DNA of 64,000 bases, taken from positions 124,001 through 188,000 of the forward strand of contig NZ_QJKC01000009.1 of assembly GCF_003202035.1 (NCBI RefSeq). Reading direction: 5' to 3'. Of the stretch, positions 8,891 to 17,598 are shown in pieces (positions within the stretch are counted from its first letter, which is position 1; each line of letters opens with the position of its first letter). The notes below the pieces were generated by a model, which saw nothing but the letters and a program-made list of their open reading frames with translations, did not search any database and was not told the DNA's origin. The position numbers and the translations under genes are program-made. The stretch comes from Aquitalea magnusonii (GTDB lineage Bacteria; Pseudomonadota; Gammaproteobacteria; Burkholderiales; Chromobacteriaceae).

Positions 8891-9991
8891 TCATCGGTGT
8901 TGATTGGCCAGGGCAGTCACCGCCTCGGCCAGTGCCAGGCAGCTGGTCAGGCCGGGGGATTCGATGCCGTAGAGGTTGATCAGCCCGGCCACGCCATGCT
9001 CGGCCGGGCCCTGGATGACAAAGTCGGCATCGGCCATGCCCGGCCCCACCAGCTTGGGGCGCACCCCGGCATAGGCGGGCTGTAGCGCATCGTCCGCCAG
9101 CTGCGGCCACCAGCGACGGATGCTGTGATAAAAAGCAGCGGCGCGTGCCGGGTCCTGCCGGTAGTCCACGCCATCTATCCATTCCACATCCGGGCCGAAG
9201 CGCGCCTGTCCGGCCAGATCCAGCGTCAGGTGGCAGCCCAGCCCGCCCGCTTCCGGCAGCGGATAAATCAGCCGCGAGAACGGCGAACGCCCGCTCAGGC
9301 TGAAATACACGCCACGCGCGTAATGGGCGGCCGGGATGGTTTCACGTGGAACACCGGCGATATTGGTGGCAACTGACGCTGCCCATAGCCCGGCGGCATT
9401 GATCACCAGCCGGGCTTGTATGGGCATGCCGGCAATCTCCAGCAGCAGCCCCTGTGGCAGGGTACGCCCGCCGCTCACCGGCGAATGACAGGCCAGCTGT
9501 GCGCCGTGGGCTTCGGCATCGGCCAGCAGGGCTTGCAGCAAGGCATGGCTGTCGACGATGCCGGTGGAGGGGGAGAGCAAGGCGGCATGGGCGCTCAGTG
9601 CCGGTTCCAGCGCTCGCACCCCGGCAGCGTCCAGCCATTGCAGATCGTCCACGCCATTGGCGGCGGCGCGGCGGGCAATGTCCTGCAAGCGCGGCAGATC
9701 GGCGGCGCTGTGGGCCAGCAGCAGCTTGCCGATACGCTGGTGTGGAATGTGCCGCTCGGCACAGTAGCGGTACAGCAGGTCGCGGCCTTGCAGGCATAGC
9801 CGCGCCTTCAGGCTGTCAGTGGGGTAGTACAGCCCGGCGTGAATCACTTCGCTGTTACGGCTGCTGGTGTGCTGGCCGGGCTGCGCTTCGGCTTCGCAAA
9901 TCATCACCTCGCGCCCGGCCATGGCCAGCTGGCGGGCAATGGCCAGCCCCACCACGCCAGCACCAATGACTACACAATCCAGTGTGTCCAT
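8891..9991 (-). CDS. FAD-dependent oxidoreductase (DAO family, L-2-hydroxyglutarate dehydrogenase-like)
   Basis: Flavoprotein of 366 residues. The N-terminal Rossmann motif [16 protein letters not shown] (about 7-22) and the segment [17 protein letters not shown] are typical of the LhgO-like branch of the DAO superfamily, which oxidises 2-hydroxy acids. The C-terminus ([16 protein letters not shown]) is also typical. Its ATG shares one base with the TGA of the upstream MocR-type gene (TGATG), so the two are translationally coupled. A 14/16 match to the ParB site parS lies inside the gene at 9338-9353. Confidence 0.88.
   Translation of the reverse strand: MDTLDCVVIGAGVVGLAIARQLAMAGREVMICEAEAQPGQHTSSRNSEVIHAGLYYPTDSLKARLCLQGRDLLYRYCAERHIPHQRIGKLLLAHSAADLPRLQDIARRAAANGVDDLQWLDAAGVRALEPALSAHAALLSPSTGIVDSHALLQALLADAEAHGAQLACHSPVSGGRTLPQGLLLEIAGMPIQARLVINAAGLWAASVATNIAGVPRETIPAAHYARGVYFSLSGRSPFSRLIYPLPEAGGLGCHLTLDLAGQARFGPDVEWIDGVDYRQDPARAAAFYHSIRRWWPQLADDALQPAYAGVRPKLVGPGMADADFVIQGPAEHGVAGLINLYGIESPGLTSCLALAEAVTALANQHR
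9338..9353. other. Near-consensus parS site
   Basis: GGTTTCACGTGGAACA matches the ParB-binding consensus TGTTTCACGTGAAACA at 14 of 16 positions, with the CACGTG core intact. It lies within a coding region, as parS sites often do. It supports the perfect site at 38008-38025. Confidence 0.5.
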
Positions 9992-11424
9992 CAGCGGCTC
10001 CCGGCCAGTTGTTCGCTGGCCAGCCAGCCCAGGGTGCGGATGTCTTCCGCCAGCTGGGTGGACCAGGGTTGGCCGCAATTGATGCGCAGGCAATGGGCAA
10101 AACGCGGTTCAGCCGAGAACACCAGGCCGGGGGCAAAGCTGATGGAGCGCGCCAGGGCCGTTTCCAGCATGGCCTGGCTGTCCAGCCCTTCCGGGCCTTC
10201 CACCCATAGCAGCATGCCGCCCTGTGGCCGTCGCACGCGGGTACCGCGCGGAAAAGCCGCCAGCACGGCATCGGCCAGGGCGTCCATCTGTTGCTTCAGT
10301 TGCTGGCGGATGCGCTGGCTGATGCGGGCGTAATCGCCGCTGGCCAGCACCTCGGACAACACCGCCAGCAGGATGGCCGGGCTGACCAGGCTGCTGCTTT
10401 CACGCAGCCGCTCCAGTGCCGCATGGTGGCGGCCACCGGACAGCCAGCCCAGGCGGAAGGCCGGGGCAAAGCTCTTGGTGAAGGACGAACAGTAAATCAC
10501 CTCGCCGTCGCGGTCCCAGGCCTTGAGCGGTGTGGGGTGCTGCGCGCCGAAGTACAGCTCGCCGAACACATCGTCTTCGATGATGGTCAGGCCGTGGCGG
10601 CGGGCCAGTTGCAGCAGGCGTTTCTTGTTGTCGTCCGGCATCAGCGCGCCGGTGGGGTTCTGGAAATTGGTCACCGTCACCAGGCATTTCACCGGTGCAC
10701 CGTGGCGCAGGGCAAATTCCAGCGCCTCCAGCGACAGCCCGGCATCCGGCGTGCAGGGTATTTCCAGCGCCTTCAGCCCCAGGATCTGCAGGGTTTGCAG
10801 CAGGCCGAAGTACACCGGGGTTTCCACCGCCACCACGTCGCCCGGCCGGGTGAGGTGACGCAGCGACAGGCTGATGGCTTCGGTAATGCCCTGGGTAAAC
10901 AGGATATGGTCGGTAGGGATGTCCAGTTGCCAGCTGGCGGCCAGCCGCCGTATCTGCTGCTGCAGCTGCTGCTGGTCGGCGGTGGGCAGGTAGGCGCCGA
11001 TCAGCTCGGGCTGGCGCGCCAGCAGCAGCTGCATGCGGCGTGACAGCTCCTGCGCCGGGTACAGGCTGCTGTGCGCCTCGGCCATATGCAGTTGCTGGCG
11101 GATGGACGAGGCCGACAGGCGGATCAGCTGGCTCATGCGGCTGTCGACATCCACCAGTGCCGCCGCGGTGGGGCCGGGCGGCGCCGTCGTACCGCTGGCG
11201 ACATGGCGTGGCAGCGCGGCAAAAAAGCCGCTGCGCGGCCGTGCCACCACGCGTTGTTGTTCTTCCAGATGACGGTAGGCCGCCAGTGCGGTCAGGGTGT
11301 TGACGCCGTGCTCGGCCGCCAGTCGGCGCACCGCCGGCAGGCGGCTGCCCGGTGGCCATTCGCCGCTGTCCAGCCTTGCCTGTAGCTGGTGGGCGATATG
11401 CAGATAAAGCGGAAGATCGGTCAT
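9991..11424 (-). CDS. MocR-family regulator (GntR helix-turn-helix fused to aminotransferase domain)
   Basis: PLP-dependent transcription factor of 477 residues. A GntR winged helix occupies about residues 5-70 ([29 protein letters not shown]). A linker and a class-I aminotransferase-like domain follow, with [14 protein letters not shown] and the PLP-lysine motif [15 protein letters not shown]. It overlaps the FAD oxidoreductase start by one base and is divergent from benE, so it probably regulates one or both. A CTGTT/AACAG palindrome lies directly before its start codon. The inducing amino compound is unknown. Confidence 0.92.
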   Translation of the reverse strand: MTDLPLYLHIAHQLQARLDSGEWPPGSRLPAVRRLAAEHGVNTLTALAAYRHLEEQQRVVARPRSGFFAALPRHVASGTTAPPGPTAAALVDVDSRMSQLIRLSASSIRQQLHMAEAHSSLYPAQELSRRMQLLLARQPELIGAYLPTADQQQLQQQIRRLAASWQLDIPTDHILFTQGITEAISLSLRHLTRPGDVVAVETPVYFGLLQTLQILGLKALEIPCTPDAGLSLEALEFALRHGAPVKCLVTVTNFQNPTGALMPDDNKKRLLQLARRHGLTIIEDDVFGELYFGAQHPTPLKAWDRDGEVIYCSSFTKSFAPAFRLGWLSGGRHHAALERLRESSSLVSPAILLAVLSEVLASGDYARISQRIRQQLKQQMDALADAVLAAFPRGTRVRRPQGGMLLWVEGPEGLDSQAMLETALARSISFAPGLVFSAEPRFAHCLRINCGQPWSTQLAEDIRTLGWLASEQLAGSR

Positions 11425-11426
11425 TG

Positions 11427-11442
11427 CTGTTCTATATAACAG
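11427..11442. promoter_or_regulatory. Palindrome between mocR-like gene and benE
   Basis: CTGTT, spacer CTATAT, AACAG, starting 3 bases upstream of the MocR-type start codon, in the 112-base gap to benE. Its position suits an autoregulatory operator. Function is inferred. Confidence 0.4.
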
Positions 11443-11536
11443 ATTCAGCCCAGTCTACGCTGTTTGTGGCCGCTGTGGGAAGGCAGATGGGCCGGCTTGC
11501 TCTAGCCTGTACCCATCAACGCATCTGGAGTCATCC

Positions 11537-12799
11537 ATGTCCACCCTTTCCCCGCGCGAGTCTCCTGCCAGCCCGACGCATGCTGATCGTGTGCCGTTCA
11601 GCTGGTCGCATTTCTCGCCTTCGGCCGGCCTTGCCGCAGTGCTTGCGCTGCTGGTGGGGTATTCCGGCCCCTTTCTTATTATTGTGCATGCCGCCCAGTC
11701 GGCCGGGCTGAGTGCGGCCCAGCTGGGTTCCTGGGTATGGGCGGTGTCCATTGCCTCTGGTGTGGCCGGTATCTGGCTGACGCTGCGCTGGCGCGTGCCG
11801 GTGATTACCGCCTGGAGTACACCCGGTGCCGCCCTGCTGCTGGCCGCCTTGCCTGGTGTGCCCTATGGCGAGGCGGTGGGGGCGTTTCTCGCCGCCGCCG
11901 TCATGGTCACCCTGGTGGGGGTGAGTGGTGCCTTCGACAAGCTGATGAAGATCTTTCCGGCCTCGCTGGCTGCCGCCATGCTGGGTGGCATCCTCTTCCA
12001 CTTTGTCGCCGATGTGGCCGCTGCCGCCAGCCAGCAGGCGCTGCTGGTGGTGCCGATGACGGTGCTGTTCTTCATTGGCCGCAAGCTGTTTCCGCGCTTT
12101 GCGCTGCTGGCCGCCATTGGCCTGGGCCTGGCCATTGCCAGCTGGCAAGGCATGTATGGCACGGGCGGCAGCTGGCAGGGTAGCAGCGGCCCGCTGTTTA
12201 CCATGCCGCAATGGTCGTGGACGGCCTTCGTCAACCTGGCTTTGCCGCTGGCCTTGCTGGCGCTCACCAGCCAGTTTCTGCCCGGCATGGCGGTGTTGTC
12301 GGCCTCTGGTTACCACATCCCGGCGCGCTCGCCGGTCACCGTGCTGGGGCTGGCTTCGGTCATCACCGCGCCGCTGGGCGGGCATGGTGTGACGCTGGCG
12401 GCCATCATCGCCGCCATCTGTACCGGGCCGGAAGCCCACCCCGACCCGCAGCGCCGTTACATGGCCGGGCTGGTGTGCGGGGCGTTGTACATCGTGCTGG
12501 GCATTGCCGGCGGCGCGCTGGCTGGCCTGGTGCTGCTCTTGCCCAAGGCGCTGGTGGTAACGGCCGCCGGGCTGGCGCTGTTTGGTACGCTGGCCTCATC
12601 GCTTACCGCGGCGCTGATGGACGAGGGCCACCGCGAAGCGGCCTTGCTTACCTTTGTGGTGGCGGCATCCGGTGTCACCATCGCCGGGCTGGGCTCACCG
12701 CTGTGGGCGGTACTGGCCGGTGGCAGTGTGTCCTGGCTGCTGAAGGCGCGCCCCAAAAGCACGCCGGCCAGCAAGCCGGTGATACAGGGCAAAAACTGA
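11537..12799 (+). CDS. benE: Benzoate/H+ symporter family transporter
   Basis: Inner-membrane protein of 420 residues with about twelve hydrophobic segments, matching the BenE family along its length (FLIIVHAAQSAGLS, WSTPGAALL, ITAPLGGHGVTLAAI). BenE proteins import benzoate, but no benzoate catabolic genes are in the window, so the true substrate may differ. The start at 11537 follows CTGGAG. It is divergent from a MocR-type regulator and closed by a strong terminator at 12819. Confidence 0.9.
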   Translation: MSTLSPRESPASPTHADRVPFSWSHFSPSAGLAAVLALLVGYSGPFLIIVHAAQSAGLSAAQLGSWVWAVSIASGVAGIWLTLRWRVPVITAWSTPGAALLLAALPGVPYGEAVGAFLAAAVMVTLVGVSGAFDKLMKIFPASLAAAMLGGILFHFVADVAAAASQQALLVVPMTVLFFIGRKLFPRFALLAAIGLGLAIASWQGMYGTGGSWQGSSGPLFTMPQWSWTAFVNLALPLALLALTSQFLPGMAVLSASGYHIPARSPVTVLGLASVITAPLGGHGVTLAAIIAAICTGPEAHPDPQRRYMAGLVCGALYIVLGIAGGALAGLVLLLPKALVVTAAGLALFGTLASSLTAALMDEGHREAALLTFVVAASGVTIAGLGSPLWAVLAGGSVSWLLKARPKSTPASKPVIQGKN

Positions 12800-12818
12800 G
12801 CGTTGAGTCAGACAAGAC

Positions 12819-12853
12819 AATGGCCGCCTGCAGCAGCAAGCGGCCATTTTTAT
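12819..12853. terminator. Bidirectional terminator between benE and the fimbrial gene
   Basis: AATGGCCGC, 12-base loop, GCGGCCATT, followed by TTTATT on the plus strand and preceded by an A-rich run that serves the minus strand. Confidence 0.85.
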
Positions 12854-13962
12854 TGATAGGACAGGGTGAAGGTGGCCGCTGCGGAGAGCATGCCCGGGGT
12901 GATCGGACCGGTGCGGATATAGGATGCCGTAAAGGTAAAGGTCTGCGGGCCGGTCAGCTTGTTATTAAGAACGATTTGATTGATGGTGCCGGGTTCGGAG
13001 GAGTCTGGTCCAAAGCTGATTATTTTTTGATTATGTTGCAATTGCAGGCCCAGTCCTTTGCTGCTTGATGTCGATGCTGCGCTAAGAATATTGCTGGTTT
13101 GGCCAATTTTATTATTGTCGGTAAAGGTAATGCTCAGGCTGGTGGGGTAGGGGCAGTTGACGGTGATGCTGAAAGGTACATTACCTGCCGTGCTACCCAG
13201 TGCAGGCAGTCGCCTTACATCGATTGGTGGCAGATTGACGGTGGCCGGGCTGAGGTTTTGCAGGGTGCAGCTGTCGGCGGTAATGGTAAACGCTGAAGTG
13301 CGGGGTGTGACGAGAAAGCCGCCAGTTGGCCGGTTCCATTCGGTCTGGTAGTAGTGGACATATAAGCCGTAACCGGTGGGGAATGAGATGGTGTTATTGT
13401 CGATATTGGCTATATTACCGATTTTATACAATTGAAAATGAAAGCGACCAAGATAGTCATAGCGACGTGCGCTATTGACGGTGTCTTCGCATGCGTATTG
13501 GGCTTGGTTATTACTCCCCCCGGCCAACCAGGTCGTACCATTGGACTGGCAAAAATTGCCTGGCTCAAAGCCAAAGGAAAATCCCACTCCCGCGGTGTTT
13601 GTCCGGTAAATATTGCGGCCATTGATGCTTGTGACGTAATGGGATGTCAGGCCCCATATCCAAAAAATGCGTCTGAGGTCGGGAGAGCCGCATTGTGCCA
13701 CAGGGATATCGCCAGAGATGATTTCATTGCCAATTTTGCCATTGATGGGAATGCTGTTGGCATTGAATTTGAATGACGGAAAAACGATCTTACCGCCGAG
13801 CGGGTCGATGCAGTAAGCGAAGGCAGTGGCAGAGTGCAAGGCAAGAAGGCCAGCCAGGACCAAGAAGATTTTTTTGAATATTTTATGACTGACCGGGTCT
13901 GCGGCCTGGCTGCTGGGCAGACTATTGCGGATGATCATTCTTGCGGAATCACGGCAGTGTTT
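12850..13962 (-). CDS. Fimbrial adhesin-like protein (chaperone-usher type), orphan
   Basis: Secreted protein of 370 residues. After an N-terminal hydrophobic signal (IFKKIFLVLAGLLALHSATAFA) comes a ~190-residue adhesin-like region. A pilin domain follows, starting around DSCTLQNLSPATVNLPPIDV and ending in the typical donor-strand-accepting tail GMLSAAATFTLSYQ. Such tips are assembled by a periplasmic chaperone and an outer-membrane usher, but neither gene is in this window. The gene is clearly more AT-rich than its neighbours, with many AAT, ATT and TTA codons, which suggests acquisition by transfer. ATG 13962 is preferred because GGGAT lies about 9 bases upstream. ATG 13938 is an alternative. 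Confidence 0.8.
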   Translation of the reverse strand, partial: KHCRDSARMIIRNSLPSSQAADPVSHKIFKKIFLVLAGLLALHSATAFAYCIDPLGGKIVFPSFKFNANSIPINGKIGNEIISGDIPVAQCGSPDLRRIFWIWGLTSHYVTSINGRNIYRTNTAGVGFSFGFEPGNFCQSNGTTWLAGGSNNQAQYACEDTVNSARRYDYLGRFHFQLYKIGNIANIDNNTISFPTGYGLYVHYYQTEWNRPTGGFLVTPRTSAFTITADSCTLQNLSPATVNLPPIDVRRLPALGSTAGNVPFSITVNCPYPTSLSITFTDNNKIGQTSNILSAASTSSSKGLGLQLQHNQKIISFGPDSSEPGTINQIVLNNKLTGPQTFTFTASYIRTGPITPGMLSAAATFTLSYQ

Positions 13963-14660
13963 CATTTGGCAAGATCCCAAAAAATAAACCCGTCGACAGG
14001 GTAAAATAAAATGATCAGTGCGTACTGGGAACTTTCTTTTAGCTAAATGGATAGTTCAGATTTATAATATATTTGGCGAGTAATTAGCGTTTTAATATGC
14101 GATTTTCTATTTGGAGACAACTGACCATTTTTCGGGTTTGCCCTGTATGCATTTCTCCGCTGGCTGGTCGAATAATCAGCGCAAGCAAGTATTGCCGCGG
14201 TCTTGCACCTTGTACCTTGCATCAGGCTTGTCATGCCATTTTATTGGCTGCGCTAAAAGCGCAGCGGATAATCAAGGCTCTTTTTAAAGGGAAGCCAGAT
14301 AATCCTGCGGATATTGGCCGCGACAGCCGTAAAAAACGGCTGCGCTGTTCTGCCTTTCTGTCCTGCCCCGCGATGGCTGGCGTCGGCATAGCTTGGCCAG
14401 GGCTGGCAGGCTCATTTCTAAAGCATGCTTGATGATTTTTGCAGCAACAGGGCCGATGCATCGGGCGTGCTCTGGGTGGTGACACCCTGCTTTGCCTGGG
14501 TCGGCAGCGCTTGCCGCGGGGTGGGAAGCTGGTCATGTCCCGGCCTGCCGTGTACAGTGGTCATTCTGTATACAATTTTCCAGTCAGTGCGATATCGGCC
14601 ATAAAATGCCGTCCGGGTGCCGTTGGCACGGCTGACATGGTTGAAAAAGGAGTGAACACG
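13963..14660. other. AT-rich non-coding stretch before the aminopeptidase gene
   Basis: About 700 bases without a convincing gene. Short frames on both strands lack ribosome binding sites and have unnatural composition. Seen in it are an AT-rich promoter-like part (13980-14100) next to the fimbrial gene, a strong hairpin CAGCCGT-AAAAA-ACGGCTG at 14324-14342 without a T tract, and a TATACAAT string (14569-14576) that may be a -10 box for the aminopeptidase gene. Confidence 0.5.
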
Positions 14661-16049
14661 ATGTTTTCTGCCGCTACCTATCTGCAACGCCGCACGGCGC
14701 TGCAACAGTCCCTGCCGGGCAGCCTGCTGCTGTTCGTCGGCAATGTGGATTCGCCGATGAACTACCACGACAACATCTTTCCCTTTGTGCAGGATTCCAG
14801 CTTTCGCTACTTCTTTGGCCAGAACCAGCCGGGCATGGCGGCGCTGATCGACACGGCGGCTGGCAGCACCACCTTGTTCGGCAATGATCCGGAAGTGGCC
14901 GACATCGTGTGGACCGGCCCGCAGCCCACGCTGGCCGAGCGCGCCGCGCGTGCCGGCATCAGCCACAGCCAGCCCTATGCCGCGCTGGAGCAGGTGCTGG
15001 CCGCTGCACGGGCTGCCGGGCGGACGATTCACTACCTGGCCCCGTATCGCGGCGAAACCCGGCTGGAGCTGGGCCGCCTGCTGCAGGTGCATCCGGCCGA
15101 GGTGGCTGGCGGTTTTTCGCCACAGCTGACCCGTGCCGTGGTGGCGCTGCGCGAAATCAAGAGCGCGGAAGAGGTGGCGGAAATGGAAGCCGCGCTGGCG
15201 GTGACCGGTGCCATGCATGTGGCGGCCATGCAGTCCTCGCGCCCCGGCGTGGTGGAGCATCAGGTGGTGGGCATCATGGAAGGCATCATGCGCCGCCACG
15301 ACTGGCAGCTGGCTTACCCGTCCATTTTCTCGCGCCGCGGCGAGGTGCTGCACAACCATGCCCACGATAATGTGCTGCAAAAGGGCGACCTGGTATTGAA
15401 CGACACCGGCTGTACCTCGGGTGGTGGCTACGCCAGTGACATCACCCGTACCTTCCCGGTGGGCGGGCGTTTCAACCAGCAACAGCGTAAGTTGTACAAC
15501 ATCGTGCTGGACATGCAGTTGCAGGCCATTGCCGCCATCAAGCCCGGCGTGCGCTATCTGGATGTGCACAAGCTGGCGGCGCAGGTGATGGTGCAGGGCA
15601 TGAGCGAACTGGGCTTCTTCCATGGCCCGGTGGAGGAGATTGTCGAATCCGGTGCCTATGCCATCGCCTTCCCGCATGGCCTGGGCCATCAGATCGGCAT
15701 GGATGTGCACGATATGGAAGGTCTGGGCGAGGATCTGGTGGGCTATGACGACAGCGTGCAGCGCAGCCCGCTGTTCGGCCTGGGCTATCTGCGGCTGGGC
15801 AAGGCGCTGAAAGCCGGCATGGTGCTGACGGTGGAGCCGGGCATTTATTTCATTCCGGCCTTGATCGCCGCCTGGCAGGCCGAAGGCCGCCACAGCCAGT
15901 ACATCAACTACGCCCGTTTTGCCGAGATGACTGGTTTTGGCGGCATCCGTATCGAGGACAATGTGCTGGTGACGGAAAGCGGCAGCCGGGTGCTGGGCGA
16001 GCCGATTCCCAAAACCGTGGAAGAGCTGGAAGCCATCATGCAGCAGTGA
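14661..16049 (+). CDS. M24B metallopeptidase, Xaa-Pro aminopeptidase (PepP-like)
   Basis: Cytoplasmic peptidase of 462 residues that removes N-terminal residues preceding proline. An aminopeptidase P N-terminal domain (about 1-150) precedes the pita-bread catalytic domain. The dinuclear metal ligands can be recognised: Asp in LNDTGC, Asp in SDITRTF, His in FPHGLGHQIG, Glu in LTVEPGIYF and Glu in IRIEDNVLV. The start at 14661 is fixed by AAGGAG (14647-14652) with 8-base spacing. A terminator follows at 16078. The gene stands alone between the AT-rich fimbrial region and the CBS protein. Confidence 0.92.
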   Translation: MFSAATYLQRRTALQQSLPGSLLLFVGNVDSPMNYHDNIFPFVQDSSFRYFFGQNQPGMAALIDTAAGSTTLFGNDPEVADIVWTGPQPTLAERAARAGISHSQPYAALEQVLAAARAAGRTIHYLAPYRGETRLELGRLLQVHPAEVAGGFSPQLTRAVVALREIKSAEEVAEMEAALAVTGAMHVAAMQSSRPGVVEHQVVGIMEGIMRRHDWQLAYPSIFSRRGEVLHNHAHDNVLQKGDLVLNDTGCTSGGGYASDITRTFPVGGRFNQQQRKLYNIVLDMQLQAIAAIKPGVRYLDVHKLAAQVMVQGMSELGFFHGPVEEIVESGAYAIAFPHGLGHQIGMDVHDMEGLGEDLVGYDDSVQRSPLFGLGYLRLGKALKAGMVLTVEPGIYFIPALIAAWQAEGRHSQYINYARFAEMTGFGGIRIEDNVLVTESGSRVLGEPIPKTVEELEAIMQQ

Positions 16050-16077
16050 CCGTGGCATTTGCTGTGCCAGACATGCC

Positions 16078-16101
16078 AACCGCCCCGAGGGGCGGTTTTT
16101 G
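16078..16101 (+). terminator. Rho-independent terminator after the aminopeptidase gene
   Basis: AACCGCCCC and GGGGCGGTT pair around a tiny loop, followed by TTTTT. Confidence 0.85.
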
Positions 16102-16363
16102 TTTGTGCCGTACTGCTGGCCGCCCGCTGCCCGGCATGTTTCGCCCGGCCATTCATCCGCAGAGGGCTGCAACACAAATTTGCAGCATGCTGCGAACAGC
16201 GGCCTTGCATCCGGAAAATCCTGCCTAGAATGAAATCTGGACCGTAGCGGGGGAGACAGCGCCGGTCCAGCCCGTCAGCGACGCGACAGCCAGCCTGTCG
16301 TGCCACTGTGACCAGGCCTCGCCGTCTGGCCAGACAACAACATCGATCCAGCTGGAGAGTCAC
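16102..16363. other. Intergenic region before the CBS-domain gene
   Basis: No gene seen. It contains an inverted repeat GCTGCAA/TTGCAGC (16166-16172 and 16080+100 to 16186) overlapping a perfect 12-base palindrome GCAGCATGCTGC (16182-16193). These may be operator sequence for the downstream gene, which has its own ribosome binding site near 16352. Confidence 0.35.
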
Positions 16364-16966
16364 ATGGAAACTTCATTTCAAGCGCTGCCATCCATGGCCA
16401 TGCCCAAACATACCGACCTGGTGCACCTGGACCAGCGTCCGCTGCGTCCCATCAATCTGAAAAGCCCGGCGCTGGAGGTGATGACCGACCTGCGCATCAT
16501 CGATCCGGTCAGCATTGGCGAGGATGAAATCCTGCGTCACGCGCATAACCTGATGATCAGCCGCGGCATCCGCCTGCTGTTTGTGCAGGATGAGGACAGC
16601 CGGCTGGTGGGCCTGATCACCGCGTCGGATATTCTGGGTGAGCGCCCGGTGCAGTGCATGCTGGAACATGGCAAGCGCCATGATGAAGTGCTGGTGCGCG
16701 ATGTGATGACGCCGCGCAGCGAACTGGAAATGCTGTCGCTGGCCGATGTGCAGCACGCCACCGTCGGCCACATGGTGGCCACGCTCAAGCAGCAGGGGCG
16801 GCAGCATGCGCTGGTGGCCGAGCTGGACCTGAACACCGGCCATTACCAGCTGTGCGGCATGTTCTCAACTTCGCACATGGCACGGCGGCTGGGCATGCCG
16901 CTCAACTTCATGCGCGTGCCGCAGGCACTGTCGGAAATCCAGCACGCGCTGCTGCACGAGGGCTAG
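16364..16966 (+). CDS. CBS-domain pair protein
   Basis: Soluble protein of 200 residues made of two CBS motifs: about 35-95 (VMTDLRIIDPVSIGEDE ... LVGLITASDILGE) and about 110-180 (VRDVMTPRSELEMLSLADV ... GMFSTSHMARRLG). CBS pairs bind adenine nucleotides or SAM and usually regulate another protein. As a stand-alone pair it has no catalytic domain and no assignable target. A GGAG sequence precedes the ATG at 16364. The opposite-strand Lrp regulator ends 21 bases after it. Confidence 0.88.
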   Translation: METSFQALPSMAMPKHTDLVHLDQRPLRPINLKSPALEVMTDLRIIDPVSIGEDEILRHAHNLMISRGIRLLFVQDEDSRLVGLITASDILGERPVQCMLEHGKRHDEVLVRDVMTPRSELEMLSLADVQHATVGHMVATLKQQGRQHALVAELDLNTGHYQLCGMFSTSHMARRLGMPLNFMRVPQALSEIQHALLHEG

Positions 16967-16987
16967 CCCCGCGGGCGGGCCGGGGTT

Positions 16988-17479
16988 TCAGCTACCTTCG
17001 CCCGCCGTGTCTTGTGGTACGGCGGTGCTGTACTTGGTGGTTTCCATCACCACCAGCGATTCAAACTCGCGCACATTGTCATTGCTCATGATGTGCTCGC
17101 GGCAAAAGCGCTCGTAATCGCCCATGTCGCGTACCAGCACCACCAGCACAAAGTCCGGCCGCCCGGTCACGTGGTAGCACTCCACCACTTCCGGCGCGGC
17201 GCGGATGGCCTGCTTGAAGGCATCCACCAGCGCAATGCGCTCGCGCTCCAGAATCACATTCACCACCAGCCGTAATGGTCGCCCCAGCACGGCCGGGTCC
17301 ACCAGGGCCACCTCGCGGCGGATGATGCCCTCGCTGCGCAGCCGTTTCAGCCGCCGGGTAACCGCGGTAGGCGACAGGCTGACGGCTTCGGCCAGTTCAT
17401 CGTGGGTGCGGCGCGCGTCTTCCTGCAACAGCGCCAGCAGCTTGCGGTCGTAGCTATCCAGCTGTTTTTCATCCGCCAT
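16988..17479 (-). CDS. Lrp/AsnC-family transcriptional regulator
   Basis: DNA-binding regulator of 163 residues: an N-terminal AsnC helix-turn-helix (about 10-60, TAVTRRLKRLRSEGII) and a C-terminal RAM ligand-binding domain (YHVTGRPDFVLVVLVRDM). The ATG at 17479 follows AGGA. It is divergent from a DMT exporter with a perfect TTGAATATTCAA palindrome between them, so it most likely activates that exporter in response to an amino acid. Confidence 0.92.
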   Translation of the reverse strand: MADEKQLDSYDRKLLALLQEDARRTHDELAEAVSLSPTAVTRRLKRLRSEGIIRREVALVDPAVLGRPLRLVVNVILERERIALVDAFKQAIRAAPEVVECYHVTGRPDFVLVVLVRDMGDYERFCREHIMSNDNVREFESLVVMETTKYSTAVPQDTAGEGS

Positions 17480-17494
17480 ATCAGTTTTCCTGCA

Positions 17495-17506
17495 TTGAAT
17501 ATTCAA
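17495..17506. promoter_or_regulatory. Palindrome, candidate Lrp/AsnC operator
   Basis: TTGAATATTCAA is a perfect 12-base palindrome located 15 bases upstream of the Lrp-type start codon, in the divergent region shared with the exporter at 17599. AsnC/Lrp-family sites often have this kind of AT-centred symmetry. Function is inferred. Confidence 0.5.
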
Positions 17507-17598
17507 AATCATCAGTTTGTGTGCATTCTGACGCAGTAAAACGCAGCGGTGCAAGCTGGCGTGCTGCTTACACTGGCAGCATCCATCGGAGATGCACC

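Noticed and set aside
14097-14432. Possible 111-residue gene in the AT-rich gap before the aminopeptidase gene
   Set aside because: No ribosome binding site, mixed composition with scattered cysteines, no signal peptide or domain. The sequence changes character midway, as non-coding DNA does.
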